From NCBI GenBank assembly GCA_032622095.1, contig CP136067.1, positions 79,262,705-79,326,704 of the forward strand: a stretch of DNA of 64,000 nt. The letters are read 5' to 3'. Below, in pieces: positions 34,001-45,494 of this stretch. This stretch comes from Siphonodentalium dalli (lineage: Eukaryota > Mollusca > Scaphopoda > Gadilida > Siphonodentaliidae). How positions within the stretch are numbered: the first letter of the stretch is position 1; each line of letters starts with the position of its first letter. The position numbers and the translations under genes are program-made. Below the pieces are notes generated by a model. The model saw only the letters and a list, made by a program, of their open reading frames with translations. It had not been told where the DNA came from and ran no database searches.

Positions 34001-37000
34001 AAGCAGTAATGATGAACCTCTATACTACATTTAGATCCTATAACTGTTGGTTGAGATATATTTATGGAAGGACAAAAAAAAAACACATTTCCAGATAAAC
34101 AATATGGTTGCTGGCAGCCATGTTTTTTGACAAATTTTGAGAAAAAAAAATTAAAACCCAATCTAGAGACCACCCAAAAGATACATCTGAAGTTTGGTGA
34201 TGATTGGATGAGGGATGTGGGATGTGGCCAGTAGGTTGTCCCGCAGAATTTAGTCATGCAAAGAGTATAATCCATTTTCACACTAAGTCCATTTACATAA
34301 TAAGACCCGTAACTCGGGAAAAAATCAATGGATGAAACCCACTGTTTATAAATACTCTTCCCCACATGTTGCTTCATAAACATGCCAAAGATAAATAAAA
34401 ACAGACATACGACGGCCAAGATATAGATCTACAAGGTTGTTATGGATGGACGGACTCACGAATGTCCTGATGGGACTCGCGGATGGACGGAACCCATTTC
34501 TATATCCCCCGCCAAACTTTATTTGCAGGGGGATAATTAGCAAAATAGGATTATGCACAGGCATAAATTTATTATAATGGTAATGCTTTCATTGTCAAAA
34601 CAAATTAAAGGCCATGCAGTATCAGGCATGAGAATAAGGTGCCTGTCATTTTCAGAATGAGGTGCCCACAGGATGAATTTAGTGACGCTATCCTGCATAG
34701 CGGGCTAGTATCACCAAATTCACTCTCTGTGGACCTCATTCTGCTTAGGCCTCAACTGCTATGGCAGACTTAGGATCATATTGATCATATTGTTCACCCA
34801 TTAGTCACATTGATCATGCAATTATCTTCTGCAAATTATGGGATATAGAAACTTCCCAGAAGGGGAAAAGTAACTTAAAACAATGTTAATTTGAGACTAT
34901 AGATATTTCCTAGAAGATGAGGCCTAAGCAGAGTGAGGTCCCCAGAGGGTGAATTTGGTGATGCTAACCTGCTGTGTGGTGTAGCATCACTAAATTCACC
35001 CTCTGGGGACCTTATTCTGCAAATGACAGACACACTAAACTCAGGCTTGTGTGTGGAAATACCTGGTATAACAACGTCTGTAGCTGCCACAGGAAGATGA
35101 GTGTCTTCATTTGTTCCTATGAAAAGACAGTCTTTCCTCTGTAGGTAGCTCGCTGCTTTCATGATTTTCATGTAACTAATATGTGGGTCAAATCCTACTG
35201 CAACACAGTTGACCTCTGGATCCAGTTCCAGATTATGTATCCAATCACTCAAACCTCCTTTTATAGGATCAGGCTGGGAAAAGATTTTCTTGGAAATCAG
35301 ACGGTGTGTCTGGGTGTTTGGGAAATTCTTAACAAGATGTGATATTGTAATTATAAGAAGCTTTATATATGCAAACAATTATTTTCTATGTATTTATGAG
35401 CCTATAGCTCAAGTGTCAGTCGATGAACAATATACTAAGTAAGTTGTTTGTCCACAGACACTTCAATACGCCCATAGATCCATTGAAAAAATGATGCTTA
35501 TCACTTACTTACTGGGGTATAATTACAAAAAGGCAACTTTTTTTCAAATATTTTGTGGATCTCTGTCAGAAAATTCATTGATAAATATAATTTGTCGTTG
35601 ATCGAAGGTACAAATATTTATTGGCCAAAACTGACAATGATCGAGTAAACGTTCATGTATACACTTCAACTAGTAATAAATTATCCATAACTAACAAAAT
35701 ATACCCCAAAATATTTCTTGTTCGCAGACAATTTGCACATTTAAAGTTTTGTGGGAATATCTATCATTATCAACACACCCAGAGAGAAATCCTGAATTTT
35801 AGGTCTGTGTAGCAGTTGGTTAACTACCTTTTCTGGTAATAACTCCCAATGTAAAAAATAAACAAATGATCTGGTCACAGTTTATGTGTTCGTAACCATG
35901 AAGCAGAAAAAATGTTGATGGTGTAGAAGCAAATATTCTTAACAAAATTATCACATTTCATCGTTTCATTGATGTCCGATTCATTTCTTTTCATGGTAAC
36001 TATATGTGTCATGGATGCTTTCAGCACATATTTTTGTATACATTGGAGTATTTAATAGAAAAATATCCAATATGCAATGAAAGAAGTAGAGTAAATTTTT
36101 GTAAATACACAGAATTACACAAGTGTGTTAATGGGTTTGTTGATACGGTATAAGTGCTAGCGCGGAAGTATAGGACAAAAGGGACAGCTTCAAGTTCTAT
36201 CCTTCCGCAATGGCATACAGTAATGCCCTAAATAATCGACTCCTTAACCACAGCAGAATTATGGGTAACTTTTCAGGATTTAGTCGGAAATATGGCTTGT
36301 TGCCATTCATAGGGCAGTACTGTAAGTGCCATATCGACAAACCCATTAACACATGTGTCATTTTGTGTTTATGACACGCCATCAGTCCTAGAATCTGTGA
36401 ATTTTAAAAAACGTGAGTCATACGGATTTGTAAATATGGCACAAGAAGAGCACTGTAATTCTAGGAACAAGCATGAGTAAAATGAGCAGGAATAGAAATG
36501 AGCAAAATGAGCAGGAATAGAAATGAGCAAAATAGTCATCAACTACTTTGTCAAATTATTCTAATTTTGAGTGTCCATGTTTCTTTTATTTTACTTCAAG
36601 TCGGCTGGAATTTTCATTTACTGATTCTTCCATACAGGTATATATCATGTTGAGATTGCCTCTCGACTAATCAAAATCATGCATATTTAATTGAAATGCT
36701 TACCCCTGGACCAATGAATTTCAGCCCACATGCGTTGAATTCCTCTGACATCCCTTCTCCTGCAACAAGGTAAATTTTTCCCTTGAAGTCAATACTCTTT
36801 AGGTAATGTGCAGTTATGTATCCTGTGCTAGCTAATTCCTCCTGAAAATAGGCATGTGTGAAAATTGTTCAGATTATAACTGAACAAATATGTACCACAA
36901 TTCGAGTCAATTGAATAAGATATAATCATAAACATGACACCTCACACAATGAAGTCTTTAACCCTGTCTTCACTAAATGGATTCTTCCATCAGTTATAAA

Positions 37001-40000
37001 AGTATACAATGGAATGGTCTATTATTATCTTGGGGGTGTTTGGGAAATACATGTAGACAGCTGAAAAGAGAACACAAGGGCAGAAGGATTCATTTTCATT
37101 GGTAGGAAATGTTCAGATAACAAAGTTCAACAAATGGTCTACGGTCTATCGCCGTTTGTTTAACTTATTATCTGAACATTTCCTTAGTAAATAAAGTGAT
37201 AATAGATTCAAGTACTAAAATACACAGTCCTTTTATATGGGTGTTAATATTAGTACATTGTTAAGATACGAATCAGAGACATAGTGGCTAATTGTTGTGG
37301 CTGAAAAGTTTATCAGGCCAGAAAAACCCATCGAAAAAGTCAAAAAATGAGTGAATGAAAATACGATCCAAACTTGACATTTATTTTGCCTACCTAATTA
37401 TGTTCCATTTAGTAAACAAGAACTAAAGTTATATGCTCATTTCTAAGTGTAATAGAAACAGAAAATAGAACTTGACATGTATTTTGTGGTAGTGAACCTA
37501 CATATATACCAAATTTCATTCATATAAGTTCAATAGATCTAAAGTTACCATACAGGTCGAAAAAAAAATGAACAGAGGGAGAAACGAAATCATAATATGT
37601 TTTTAAAATAGTCTTATAAAAAAGAACAATAAATCCAGGTAAAATAATTGTGACAAGAGTGTTTTTTTTCAATTTGTTCATGAGCTAAAATAAATCTGAA
37701 TAAAAGGTTGACTGACCACAATGTCCCCCGACACAGTGGCTAACTGAAGGCTTGTCTATCTTCAGAATAAAAGTCATCATCCGGAAACCTCAAATATTGA
37801 AAATCAAGTAAAATCAGCAAACTAAGGGCCATAAAATATGGGTTTTCAACTCGTTACAAGATATTTTTAAAACCAACTTTAGGTTCCCATGCTGGTTGAC
37901 ATCTGTGCCAAGTTTTTAAAAAATTGACTAGAAAATGACGGAATATAGGTTCGAACAAAAGATGCGTCCCAGGATGTACAATTCTATGTCGAAAAATGGC
38001 AATAACTCTGCCAAGTGACTCCGACTGAACTCAAAATTGCAGGTGCGCAGGTTCCCAATGCTGATTGAAATATATGCCAAGTGTTAGCAAAATTGACTGG
38101 AAAATTACAGAATACAGGCTCGGACAATAGATGCATCCCAAGATGTACAATTCTTTGTCGTAAAATGGAAATAACTCCACCAAAATGACTCCTACTGAAC
38201 TCTAAATAGCAGGTGTGCAGGTTCCCATGCTGGTTGACATGTGTGCCAAGTTTAAAAAACAATTGACTGTACAATGACGGAATACGGGCTCGGACAAGAT
38301 GCTTGCAGAATGTATGATTCTGTCGAAAAATGGCAAAACTCTGCTAAAATGAGTCTGACCATACTCAAAATCGCAGGTGCACAGATTCCCATGCTGGTTC
38401 GTATATGTGCCAAATTTTTTTTAAATTACCCGAAAATGACAGAATACAGACTCGGACAAAGTTCCGGATGCATGGATGTGCAGATAAGGGTCATTACTAT
38501 AGTTCTCTGATGGAATGTCAGGGGACAAAACAAATTTCAAAAATAAAATAACCCGGCACAATTTCAGAAAATAAAAATCTGAACTGAACTGGCTTCAACA
38601 TTTATCCAACATATTTGCAAGTACACGTCACAAACCAAATACAAAAGTTTCAAAATCTACATCTGTTAGTTATATGGTGACATGGTGACAACATTCAATC
38701 TAGAAAACATTCTTTAAATATTTGGGCTGAATATGTCTCGGAACACATCCATGATATTTGCCATTATCAATCAAAAACCAAATTTCCTAAAAGTTGTAGA
38801 AGATATATAATTGAATGCTGACACTGGCAATTAATCAGCTAAGATACCTCTTTGACATCAAACCCAAATTTTATGAATTTCTGTAGATAGCCTGCTCGAG
38901 ATAATGAACTATTGTTGGATATGTAGAAAAGTTTCTTTCCCTGAAAAGAAAATAACTGATATCAGTAAGGTGACTGTTACTGACTGGACTTGCGTGTAAA
39001 TTTGTTTACAATGATTATTTTATGATCCCCATCCAATTTGACACCACAAAACAGCTATCTGTATGCATTCCATACCGGAAAATAATGAACTTGAACCAAT
39101 GAACCAATGAACCCATTCATGGTTTATGGTCTCCTCACATGTTTACACCGAGTATTAACACTGTGAAACACTGCGGTAGGGTGATAAAATATAAATGGAA
39201 AATAATCTTGCTCAAAGTAGTTATTTTTACAAATACTATATCAAAATTTACAACTCACAACGTCATTCTTATATATTAATTAAATGCAGTGAATGCTGAT
39301 GGCGAAATCGTTTTCGTTAGTTTATCGCCGATAGAAGCGTCCCGATTCGAGTAGTAAATATTTACAATTTAGCATAGTTCAGATGATGTTTTCTATGGAG
39401 TGGTACGGTCGATTTGCTTGAGATTTTCGGTGATGTTAGTACAATGCTACATTCCTCCAGTTGGCATAGCACCTGAATACTAACTTATCAGTTTCACGCA
39501 CCCGAACAAGTCCATAATATAACTTTAACACTGGTGGAGCATTAAAGATCCTGTATCAGTGCATTGGCTTACAAGGTCAGGGTGAATATTGTTAGGCCAA
39601 TGTATTCTCTTATATATGCGAGGCTCCATATGGGACACTTGCATATATAAGAGAATGCATTGGCACAGGGTTTCCTCAAAATTTCAGGAAGCTCCAGTCA
39701 TGGATGGGTTAAATGGTGCTCCCAAATGAAATGACCATGGCAGCAAACGGGATGTTTCATTATCCCGAACGTATGAATTTCATAACGAAAGTGTAGGCAC
39801 TTTGGAGTGTGTGTGGAGTGTGTGTTAGGTTGAATGTTTTCTGGTCATGTTGGATTAAATTGATGTGGATTGTAGAGCGATGCATGCATTTGTGAATTCC
39901 ATGCATTAAATTACCATACTCAACCAAATCGCAGACTGATGTATTAAAAGCTATAATCACACTTTAAAACACCTCGGGCATTTGTTTCATTTCGCATTGT

Positions 40001-43000
40001 CTATATGGGCACATCTTTGAGATGGACATGCGTAAATGACGTTACTATCTTTAAGGGGCAGACTTTTATATATTTCATTCTTATCTACCAACTCGGTTGA
40101 ATATTCATGCTTTTTCGTGCCATTGTAAAATTTTGTTATATTCCGGCCATTTTGGCAGCTATTTCTGGGCCTGGGTTACTGCTGTTTGGTTTACGCCAAG
40201 CCTATTATTTCCACTTCTCATGTTACATACACTTGAATGTAAATGTGCCATTTCCATACACAGATGTTCATGTTATGATATTATTTTTTTTGGATATGTT
40301 GTTCCATGGATATTTGTGCACGTTTTGTCACCAAAATCGTATTGTTACCAATTTGTTCTAGGTTGACCCAGCGTTTTGACTTCAACGAACAGACTATATA
40401 CCCTCCAGACCAACCAACCCCCCACAGGGAGTATAATGAAAATTGTGGCATATATCTTATATCATATAATTATTAACATTTGATCTGAGAGATCAAAGGA
40501 CCTAGCCTAGAAACGGTTCAAACCCTTAAGTTTTGTGAATTGATTCCCCTATTGACTTCTAAAGTATACAATGGAATGTTATATTCTTCTTTTGTTAGGA
40601 TGTTCTGATATCATAAGCAAATATAGAAATGTATTGATTCCAACATTGATAAAGAAATAGTCATTGAATAGCTAGCCTACAGCCTCTCACTGAGAGCTTT
40701 CCAATGAATGGCAACAGCCATATTTCCGACTAAATCCTGAAAAATTACTCATAATTCTGCTGTGGTTAGGGAGTCGATTATTTGGGGTAGGGTCCTGCGA
40801 ATTGGAGATTTTGATCGAATCGAATATCGAATCGAATTGAAGAATTCGAATCGAATATCTAATCGAATGTCGAATCGAATTATACATGTGTGTTGCATTC
40901 TCAATTAGGCATGTTTTGCAAACGATTAGATGATGTTTGAAATGTTCTATGAACTTCCATGAAGTTCCATCATAACTTATGTGGCGATCAACCGTCGATC
41001 GCGATACTATTAACTTCAATTGATTATGGTCGAGAAAAAAAAAGATCAAAACGTCCATGCGGACGTCACGACGATTAATATATAACCGGCCTATCGGAAC
41101 TAAAATCACGCAAAGTTTGTACAGTTTGCATGTACATGCAAAATTGCAAATGGGCATTCGGAAACACCCGTTGTTGTAAACTTGAAGATGCAACAACAGT
41201 CGCAGGGTAGCCTGTTTATGTAGTACTGGGTGCTTCTGGAACTGATGATTCCATAGATGGGTCGTTGTCCCAGATGCTTGCGATTTATACAACATGTTGT
41301 ATTCGTCACACGTGTAAGTTCTTGCACTGCCTGAGAAGCTTATCATGTTTAAAATAAACATGAATAACGGACGACTTATTGTCAAGTGCCAAAGGAACGC
41401 TCCGAAACTGACAGTCAACTTCAAAAGAAAACTCCACCAACATGCACTTTTCAACCCCTGAAACACGTGAAGTTTACATCATCAACGATGTCACATACAA
41501 ATAACGCGGAACCTGAGATAGACAGTTGGCGGATAATGCTAGCAGTTGCTCAGTCTCATAGTTATTATAATTTACATGCGTCGTCGGTCCAACGGCGATT
41601 TCAGAGCTTTTGGCAACCATGTTTAAAGCTAGAATTCAGACGTATTTAGTGGTCCTAATCTGGTGGCTAATTACTGGCCATAAATATATTTAATAGCATG
41701 CGTACATTTGTGGTGTACAATAAGAATTATAAAGCGCACATATTCATAATTTTAGGGAATTAAATGGCACAGAAACAGCTAAGATCGACATGTGTACGTG
41801 TTCGTAAGCAGCTAATAATTTCATCCATATATATTCGAAATTTCGAGTTGGAAATTTCGACTCTAATTCGAATCGAATTTGACTTTCGAATCGAATCTCG
41901 AATATTCGCAGTCCCCTAATTTGGGGCATTACTGTATCCGGAGTACTTAACTAGTGTGAGCACTGGTTTATTTCCTGAATAAAGATACCTTTCTGGTATG
42001 AATGAAACGAATGTGAATGTGTTTGTCGATACAGCACAACCTATGCCCTTGAATGGGTTTGTAGATACGGCACTTGTGCCTCTTGTTCCTTCTGCGCTGG
42101 CGCTCTGTTGTTCTCTGTTTATTGCCTTTCAGTATTTATGATTTATTTCCAAAAGGATTCGATAAGAGATTGATCAGATTTATTTTTAGAAGTGATTTTT
42201 CTGCTCAAAATTTTTACTCACAAATAATATTTTTGAATTTCTGCAGTACCTATATATGGTAGAAAAAAATTACATGTTTAGTTTACTGTGAAAGCAGATC
42301 AATGGCATCAGGTGTTATAAATTTCCAGCAGTGATGATTTGATAATTTTGTGGTAGTGAAATAATTGGGCAGCTCAGTCCCACCCAAAATAAACTATTGA
42401 AATTCAGCAATAGGCTATCTATTTAAGCCTAACAAAGACCTTTGTTTCTGTTAACCAGACTGACGCTATTTTGAAACACTGAGTCTACACATTTTGTTGT
42501 GAATATGGAACCCCCGACATGTGGAATCTAACATGACACAGCATTAAAACACTTTCATAACTGGATACTCATGAAATTTTGCGAAAACCATGTGCCAATG
42601 CATCCTTCTAAGAATACTAGTACATTGGCCTAACAATATTTACCTTGACCTTGTAAGCCAATGCATTCCCTTATATATGCTAGGCTGTCTATGGGAGACT
42701 CGCATATATAAGAGAATGCACTAGCACAAGATATTTAATGCTGCACCAGCACCACTCCATCATGAAAAGGTTAAATAGTAGGTCTGATAAGACTATATTA
42801 GACTGATTCACATACCATCTGCTTCAACATTTTAATGGTTTCAACACTTCCAGGAATGATATCCAGGCCACTCCACAGCACACCTTGAAGACAGAAGACA
42901 AGATATTTTTCATTCAAAAGTATGTAATCAATGGGTTTTTTTATGACATAATTATGCATGATACGCTTAAAATAACAGTATATACTGGAGTATCTCGAGT

Positions 43001-45494
43001 ATTCTCATGACTGGGAAACATTTATAATTTACTGCTTTTAGGAACATGAGCTGCTACTACTACCTCCTCTGCCGACAACAAAAACAAAGATTGCTCATAT
43101 TCCACCTTTATACATAATTCATCAGATACAGGAAATCAGGGGATATACCAATCAGAGAAACACAACCAATCCTATCACTATGTTTACAAGTTTAGTTTAT
43201 TTTGACGAGCTATCGCTGATTGTAATGAATTGATTTAGTGACTATATTTATTCCATCTTTGAACATGAGTATCAAGAAGTTGAAGTTCTCACTTGTGAAA
43301 CACATTGCTGAAAAAGGATAAACTTCTAGTGTGTAATTTACTGTGAACAGACATCACAGATCTATGTTAAGCTCATGTGATGGCCGGTATATGTATATAT
43401 AAGCCCCATCATGCCCCCATGTGATGTCGGCCCCATGAAAACAGTTCTAAGTATATTATAATCATTGATATCAATACATAATAAAACACAATATAAATGG
43501 TAATATTTGAATCTCCAAATTATGTCTAGATGTAATTTGGGAGGAGGGATCAGACAGGTCAATAAATACATGAATTTTTATCTACAGAAATTATAGAGCA
43601 GTGATTCTTTTTACTTCATAATTGGGAAATGATCAGAACTGACAGGCAGAACAATGTAAAGAATAGAATTGTTTTTGCAAAAATATTCAAAATTTATTAA
43701 GCGAGCTAGTTCTTATTTTTCTCCTGACATGGATAATTATGTCATACGCAAAATATTGATAATGAGCTGTCAACTCATTATCGGCCCACCACACGTCACA
43801 TGACTGGTAAAAAGAGTTTCCAATAGTCCTATTCAACTTAAATACGGTACCTTTGCTGGCAAATACAAACATCGACAAACAATAATATGGTACATGATAA
43901 TAATAATAATAACATGATTTTCTTGGGCGTTTCACTCCATTATCGGAGTGATTAGCAGCCCTTCGCTATCTCTTCGGGCCTCTAATGGACTGCCAGGCTG
44001 CTAATCACTATTGGAGGTCCGATAATGGAGATCAATGCCCGCGAAAATCATGTTATTGTATAATTATAACTTTGTCATTTTTCATAGTTTTGTGTGGAGT
44101 TTTAAACATATATCAGGGACATATACTCGTTCCAGACTTCTTTTTAAAAAAATTACTCCTCGTACTTTTATTGATTTTATGCGACAAAAAAGTCAGAAAA
44201 CTCTGCTAACTAACTCCTCCATTTGTTGCGGTATTAGAAAAAAAGTCAATAGAACCAGTTCTATTGGGAATTTTAAATATATACAAAGTTTTCAGATATT
44301 AGATTAGATTAGATTTTATTTTGATAATATTCATATACATGTTGAGTCGACAGTGCAATGATTCAGAAATATAGTATAACATTATGTGTATATAAATTGT
44401 GTCTATAACATAAGGGAAATTGGTTTCTATATAATATATTATACTGCGTCAGATGTATAATATATATCATAATATCATTAGGGTAAACATAAATGATTGC
44501 TCTGTGTTAATTGGTATGTGAAATCATCTAGTATAATAATCCAGCTCCAGAAATGAAGATTTCTTAAATGATTCTATCCAAAAAAATACGAGCAATATAG
44601 GCCTACAAAACAAACTTAATGTGGGAGGATTATATGCATAGGGCGGTCTGGTCCGCATTAGTACATGGTAGGTGTGAGTCTGTCATTACTTGGAAATGTG
44701 TCGGCTTCTCCAAAATTAGTGTAGTACGTCACACTGTGTAACTGTGTTTTATTAAACTGTTTTGATTTTGATTTTCAGTTGGGGTATACCCAGCTTTTGT
44801 AAAATTTACATTTGGGTACCCAGCTTTATGAAATCTCACACAGAGCTTGATTTAATTAGTGATTGCCCTCAGTTGATTGCGAAATGAACCTGGTAAATGT
44901 GTGAATTCTTGTTTACAAATGAATTATGATGTCTATTCGTCATGATGCTTGAAAATAATAGCGGAGAAGAATTGTATGCATAGGACATACATGTAGGTAC
45001 TGCAGATTGACTGCTCATAAAGCTGGGTACCCAACTGTAAATTTTATAAAAGCTGGGTACCCAACTGAAAGTTTTAAAAAGCTTGGTACCCAACTGAACG
45101 AAATGGGGTGACAATGACCATTTCAGCCCTATTACTCTTGGGTGCCAAATAAACAAGCTGGCACGCTTATTAATTTTGGAAGAATATGTTGGCCATCACT
45201 ATTATTTGGTCATGACATATATAGTGAAAATGCCAGCACTATTAATAATTTTAGGGGTAAATGTAATTAAGCCAGCATGTTTATTCAGCCATCACGTTTA
45301 TTTGGCACCTGAGAGTAGAGGCTTTAAGTTGTGACTGGGCGTCGTTCCGGTTTTTAGTCATTCATCAAGTTCAAAATTTTGACAATTTATTAACTTAAAA
45401 TAAGAAGTAGCTTACCATCACAATCAAATAAAATATTTTCTATTGAGTCGAGCAGTTCTTTTGATAGCAGTCTATTCAAATATCTGCACGACAT
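28014..45494 (-). CDS. PGP: Phosphoglycolate/glycerol-3-phosphate phosphatase-like HAD hydrolase, 7 exons, complete
   Basis: Minus-strand exons in transcript order: 45416-45494, 42816-42883, 38848-38940, 36704-36841, 35063-35273, 30586-30727 and 28014-28194. All have GT/AG borders and matching phases (1, 0, 0, 0, 1, 2), giving 912 bp and 303 residues, near the usual ~300-320. HAD motif I is LFDCDGVLW with nucleophile Asp24 and acid/base Asp26. Motif II is YISNNSS (Ser57). The motif III lysine is in MGKP (Lys218). Motif IV is MVGDRIDTD (Asp243, Asp248). Between motifs II and III lies a C2-type cap (about 80-200) with GPGPDP and VGFDPHISYMK, typical of this family. Such enzymes dephosphorylate 2-phosphoglycolate or glycerol-3-phosphate in the cytosol; pyridoxal phosphatase is the close paralogue. 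DPHISYMK and VPDFYVD-like LPDFYVDYL look more like PGP than PDXP to me, but substrate cannot be proven here. Introns are rich in transposons. Confidence 0.93.
28320..30131. other. Last intron of the PGP-like gene, AT-rich
   Basis: No exon is supported on either strand. A (GATAA)n-like run at 29180-29195 (AAGATAAGATAAGATACG) may mark the tail of an old retroelement. Open frames are short and low-complexity. Confidence 0.4.
30132..30386. mobile_element. MITE of the CCCTTTCTTTACTAAAT family, copy 2
   Basis: TTAACTCTTTCTATACTGAA at the left, TGATAGAAAGAGT at the right, and the subterminal hairpin GTTCAGATAGTAAGTTCA / TGAACTTTTTATCTGAAC at 30300-30350. It lies ~200 bp from exon 6 of the PGP-like gene. 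Confidence 0.65.
30910..31237 (-). repeat. Pearl-like monomers, inverted
   Basis: Blocks AAAGTTATCATCCGGAAACC, GGGCCATAAC, CCATATTCGAACTTGA and TGTCCCCCGAAAAAGTGG are the complements of the 7.7-kb family. The overlapping open frame (142 codons) is read-through of the repeat. Confidence 0.6.
31241..32075. mobile_element. hAT-like element with transposase N-terminal remnant
   Basis: Inverted ends are suggested by AGCCCTCGAAATTC with CCACGGCAGTGTATTGCCG on the left and CAATTGCCGTGGCGAATATTG with AAGCGCT on the right. A minus-strand open frame, 31848-31426, carries a zinc-finger-like arrangement (YCNLC ... VVGTEVVKK ... VSH ... HKNA) similar in layout to the N-terminal finger of KIAA1586/ZMYM-like hAT-derived proteins. 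The rest of the transposase is absent. A clean target duplication was not found. Confidence 0.5.
32076..32610 (+). repeat. Tandem ~150-bp monomers, second pearl-like family
   Basis: Two and a half monomers share GTTATCGCGCTAACGGTGAT, GACAAACTAAGACCCATAAC, GGACAAACCTGGTTTTCGAA and CATATACCAAATATTGTTG. An inverted relative is at 54010-54290. The open frames seen here follow the repeat. Confidence 0.7.
32611..33179. other. Intronic, no recognised feature
   Basis: A 143-codon minus-strand open frame at 32497-32928 starts in unique sequence and runs into the monomer repeat. Its composition gives no domain and it is not called a gene. Confidence 0.35.
33180..33640 (-). repeat. Pearl-like monomers, inverted
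   Basis: Three monomers with AAAGTTATCATCCGGAAACC, GGCGGA-CCCATATTCGAAC and TGATAAACTCA. The end is GGACGGACACCGGC followed by TTTTCGGGGGACAG. Confidence 0.65.
33930..34270 (-). repeat. Family G monomers, inverted
   Basis: GGTTGCTGGCAGCCATG, ACCACCCAAAAGATACAT, TGAAGTTTGGTGATGATTGG and TTTAGTCATGCAAAGAGTA are complements of the plus-strand blocks near 10-11 kb. Confidence 0.65.
34623..35049. mobile_element. Double-hairpin hAT-type MITE, copy D, beside a splice donor
   Basis: A full-length copy with ends CAGGCATGAGAATAAGG and CACTAAACTCAGGCTTG and both internal palindromes (AATGAGGTGCCCACAGG at 34657; GTGAGGTCCCCAGAGGG at 34933). No clean target duplication remains. Its right border is only 13 bp from the exon 5 donor of the PGP-like gene (exon border 35063). 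Confidence 0.82.
35280..36112. other. Intron of the PGP-like gene, nothing recognised
   Basis: AT-rich sequence without repeats or exon signals that I can support. Confidence 0.35.
36117..36358. mobile_element. Foldback element hosting a mariner-like MITE
   Basis: Outer arms AGTGTGTTAATGGGTTTGTTG and CGACAAACCCATTAACACAT are inverted. A TA-flanked MITE copy (36218-36322, CAGTAATGCCC...GGGCAGTACTG) lies inside. Partial relatives of the outer arm (GTTTGTCGATACAGCAC, GGGTTTGTAGATACGGCAC) occur at 42018-42075. Confidence 0.7.
36464..36536 (+). repeat. Short tandem repeat, ~27 bp x 2.5
   Basis: AATGAGCAGGAATAGAAATG followed by AGCAAA is repeated in tandem. Confidence 0.7.
36958..37200. mobile_element. 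MITE of the CCCTTTCTTTACTAAAT family, copy 3
   Basis: TTAACCCTGTCTTCACTAAA at the left. The subterminal hairpin is GTTCAGATAACAAAGTTCAA / TTAACTTATTATCTGAAC (37110-37180). Right end TTAGTAAATAAAGTG is diverged. Confidence 0.65.
37320..38530 (-). repeat. Long run of tandem ~170-bp monomers
   Basis: GGTTCCCATGCTGGTTGACAT or variants recur at about 37868, 38050, 38220 and 38386, with TGTGCCAAGTTT, AATTGACTGGAAAATTACAG and AATAACTCTGCCAA(A)GTGACTC between. The left part shares GTCATCATCCGGAAACC with the pearl-like family and has the end motif TGTCCCCCGACACAGTGGC at 37724. The right border is near CAGGGGACAAAAC at 38520. Confidence 0.65.
38960..39534. other. Intron of the PGP-like gene, nothing recognised
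   Basis: No exon, repeat or inverted structure identified. Confidence 0.35.
39535..39712. mobile_element. TTAA-type MITE with CCAATGCATT hairpin module, copy 2 (reverse)
   Basis: TTAACACTGGTGGAGC at the left and GCTCCAGTCATGGATGGGTTAA at the right. Hairpin arms TAGGCCAATGTATTCTCTTA and TATAAGAGAATGCATTGGCA lie between. TTAA at both ends. Confidence 0.75.
39720..40679. other. Intronic; partial MITE-like sequence near 40560-40640, no gene
   Basis: AAAGTATACAATGGAATG at 40560 matches the interior of the 36958-37200 MITE, so a fragment of that family is present. Two overlapping open frames at 40097-40366 have no domain and are not called. Confidence 0.35.
40684..41934. mobile_element. Mariner-like MITE fragment split by a hAT
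   Basis: Sequence of the CAGTAATGCCC family runs from the loop (CTCTCACTGAGAGCTTTCC) to GAGTCGATTATTTGGGG at 40787, then resumes as ATTTGGGGCATTACTG to 41934 followed by TA. The left arm is missing. Confidence 0.8.
40788..41918 (-). mobile_element. hAT element with BED-finger remnant, 8-bp duplication ATTTGGGG
   Basis: The ends are TAGGGTCCTGCGAATT and AATATTCGCAGTCCCCTA. It is flanked by ATTTGGGG at 40780-40787 and 41919-41926. Both subterminal regions are built of TCGAAT repeats. On the minus strand near 41325-41240 an open frame reads YTCDEYNMLYKSQ then THLWNHQFQKHP, matching a BED-type zinc finger (C-x2-C ... L-x2-H-x4-H-P) with the second Cys changed to Tyr. The rest of the transposase is missing, so this is a deleted derivative of an autonomous hAT. 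Confidence 0.88.
42544..42774. mobile_element. TTAA-type MITE with CCAATGCATT hairpin module, copy 3
   Basis: TTAAAACACTTTCATAACTGG at the left and CCATCATGAAAAGGTTAA at the right, with hairpin arms TGTAAGCCAATGCATTCCC and TATAAGAGAATGCACTAGC. It ends 42 bp from the exon 2 border (42816) of the PGP-like gene. Confidence 0.75.
42890..43900. other. Intron 1 of the PGP-like gene, nothing recognised
   Basis: No exon is supported. Open frames are under 85 codons. A short AATAATAATAATAA microsatellite occurs near 43898. Confidence 0.35.
43909..44060. mobile_element. Foldback MITE
   Basis: ATAACATGATTTTCTTGGGC ... CCATTATCGGAGTGATTAGC is mirrored by GCTAATCACTATTGGAGG ... GCCCGCGAAAATCATGTTAT. The arms are ~60 bp with a short loop containing TTCGGGCC. 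Confidence 0.75.
44300..44325 (+). repeat. Microsatellite at a possible retroelement tail
   Basis: AGATTAGATTAGATT followed by TTATTTTGATAA resembles the short-repeat tail of some non-LTR elements on one strand. Confidence 0.4.
44330..44770. other. Intronic, nothing recognised
   Basis: AT-rich with no clear structure. Confidence 0.35.
44778..45090. repeat. Inverted arrays of AGCTGGGTACCCAA
   Basis: GGGTATACCCAGCTTTTG and TTGGGTACCCAGCTTTATGA at 44783-44833 face AAAGCTGGGTACCCAACTG (45017-45036), AAAGCTGGGTACCCAACTG (45050-45068) and AGCTTGGTACCCAACTG (45080). This makes a foldback with a direct tandem component of ~32 bp. Confidence 0.75.
45128..45319. mobile_element. Short TIR element, same ends as window start
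   Basis: CTCTTGGGTGCCAAATAAAC at the left and GTTTATTTGGCACCTGAGAG at the right form ~20-bp inverted ends of a ~190-bp element. It lies ~100 bp inside intron 1 of the PGP-like gene. Confidence 0.6.

Noticed and set aside
40097-40366. Two overlapping hydrophobic frames of 84-89 codons
   Set aside because: Inside an intron of the opposite-strand gene, with no splice continuity or known family. Hydrophobicity follows from T-rich codons.
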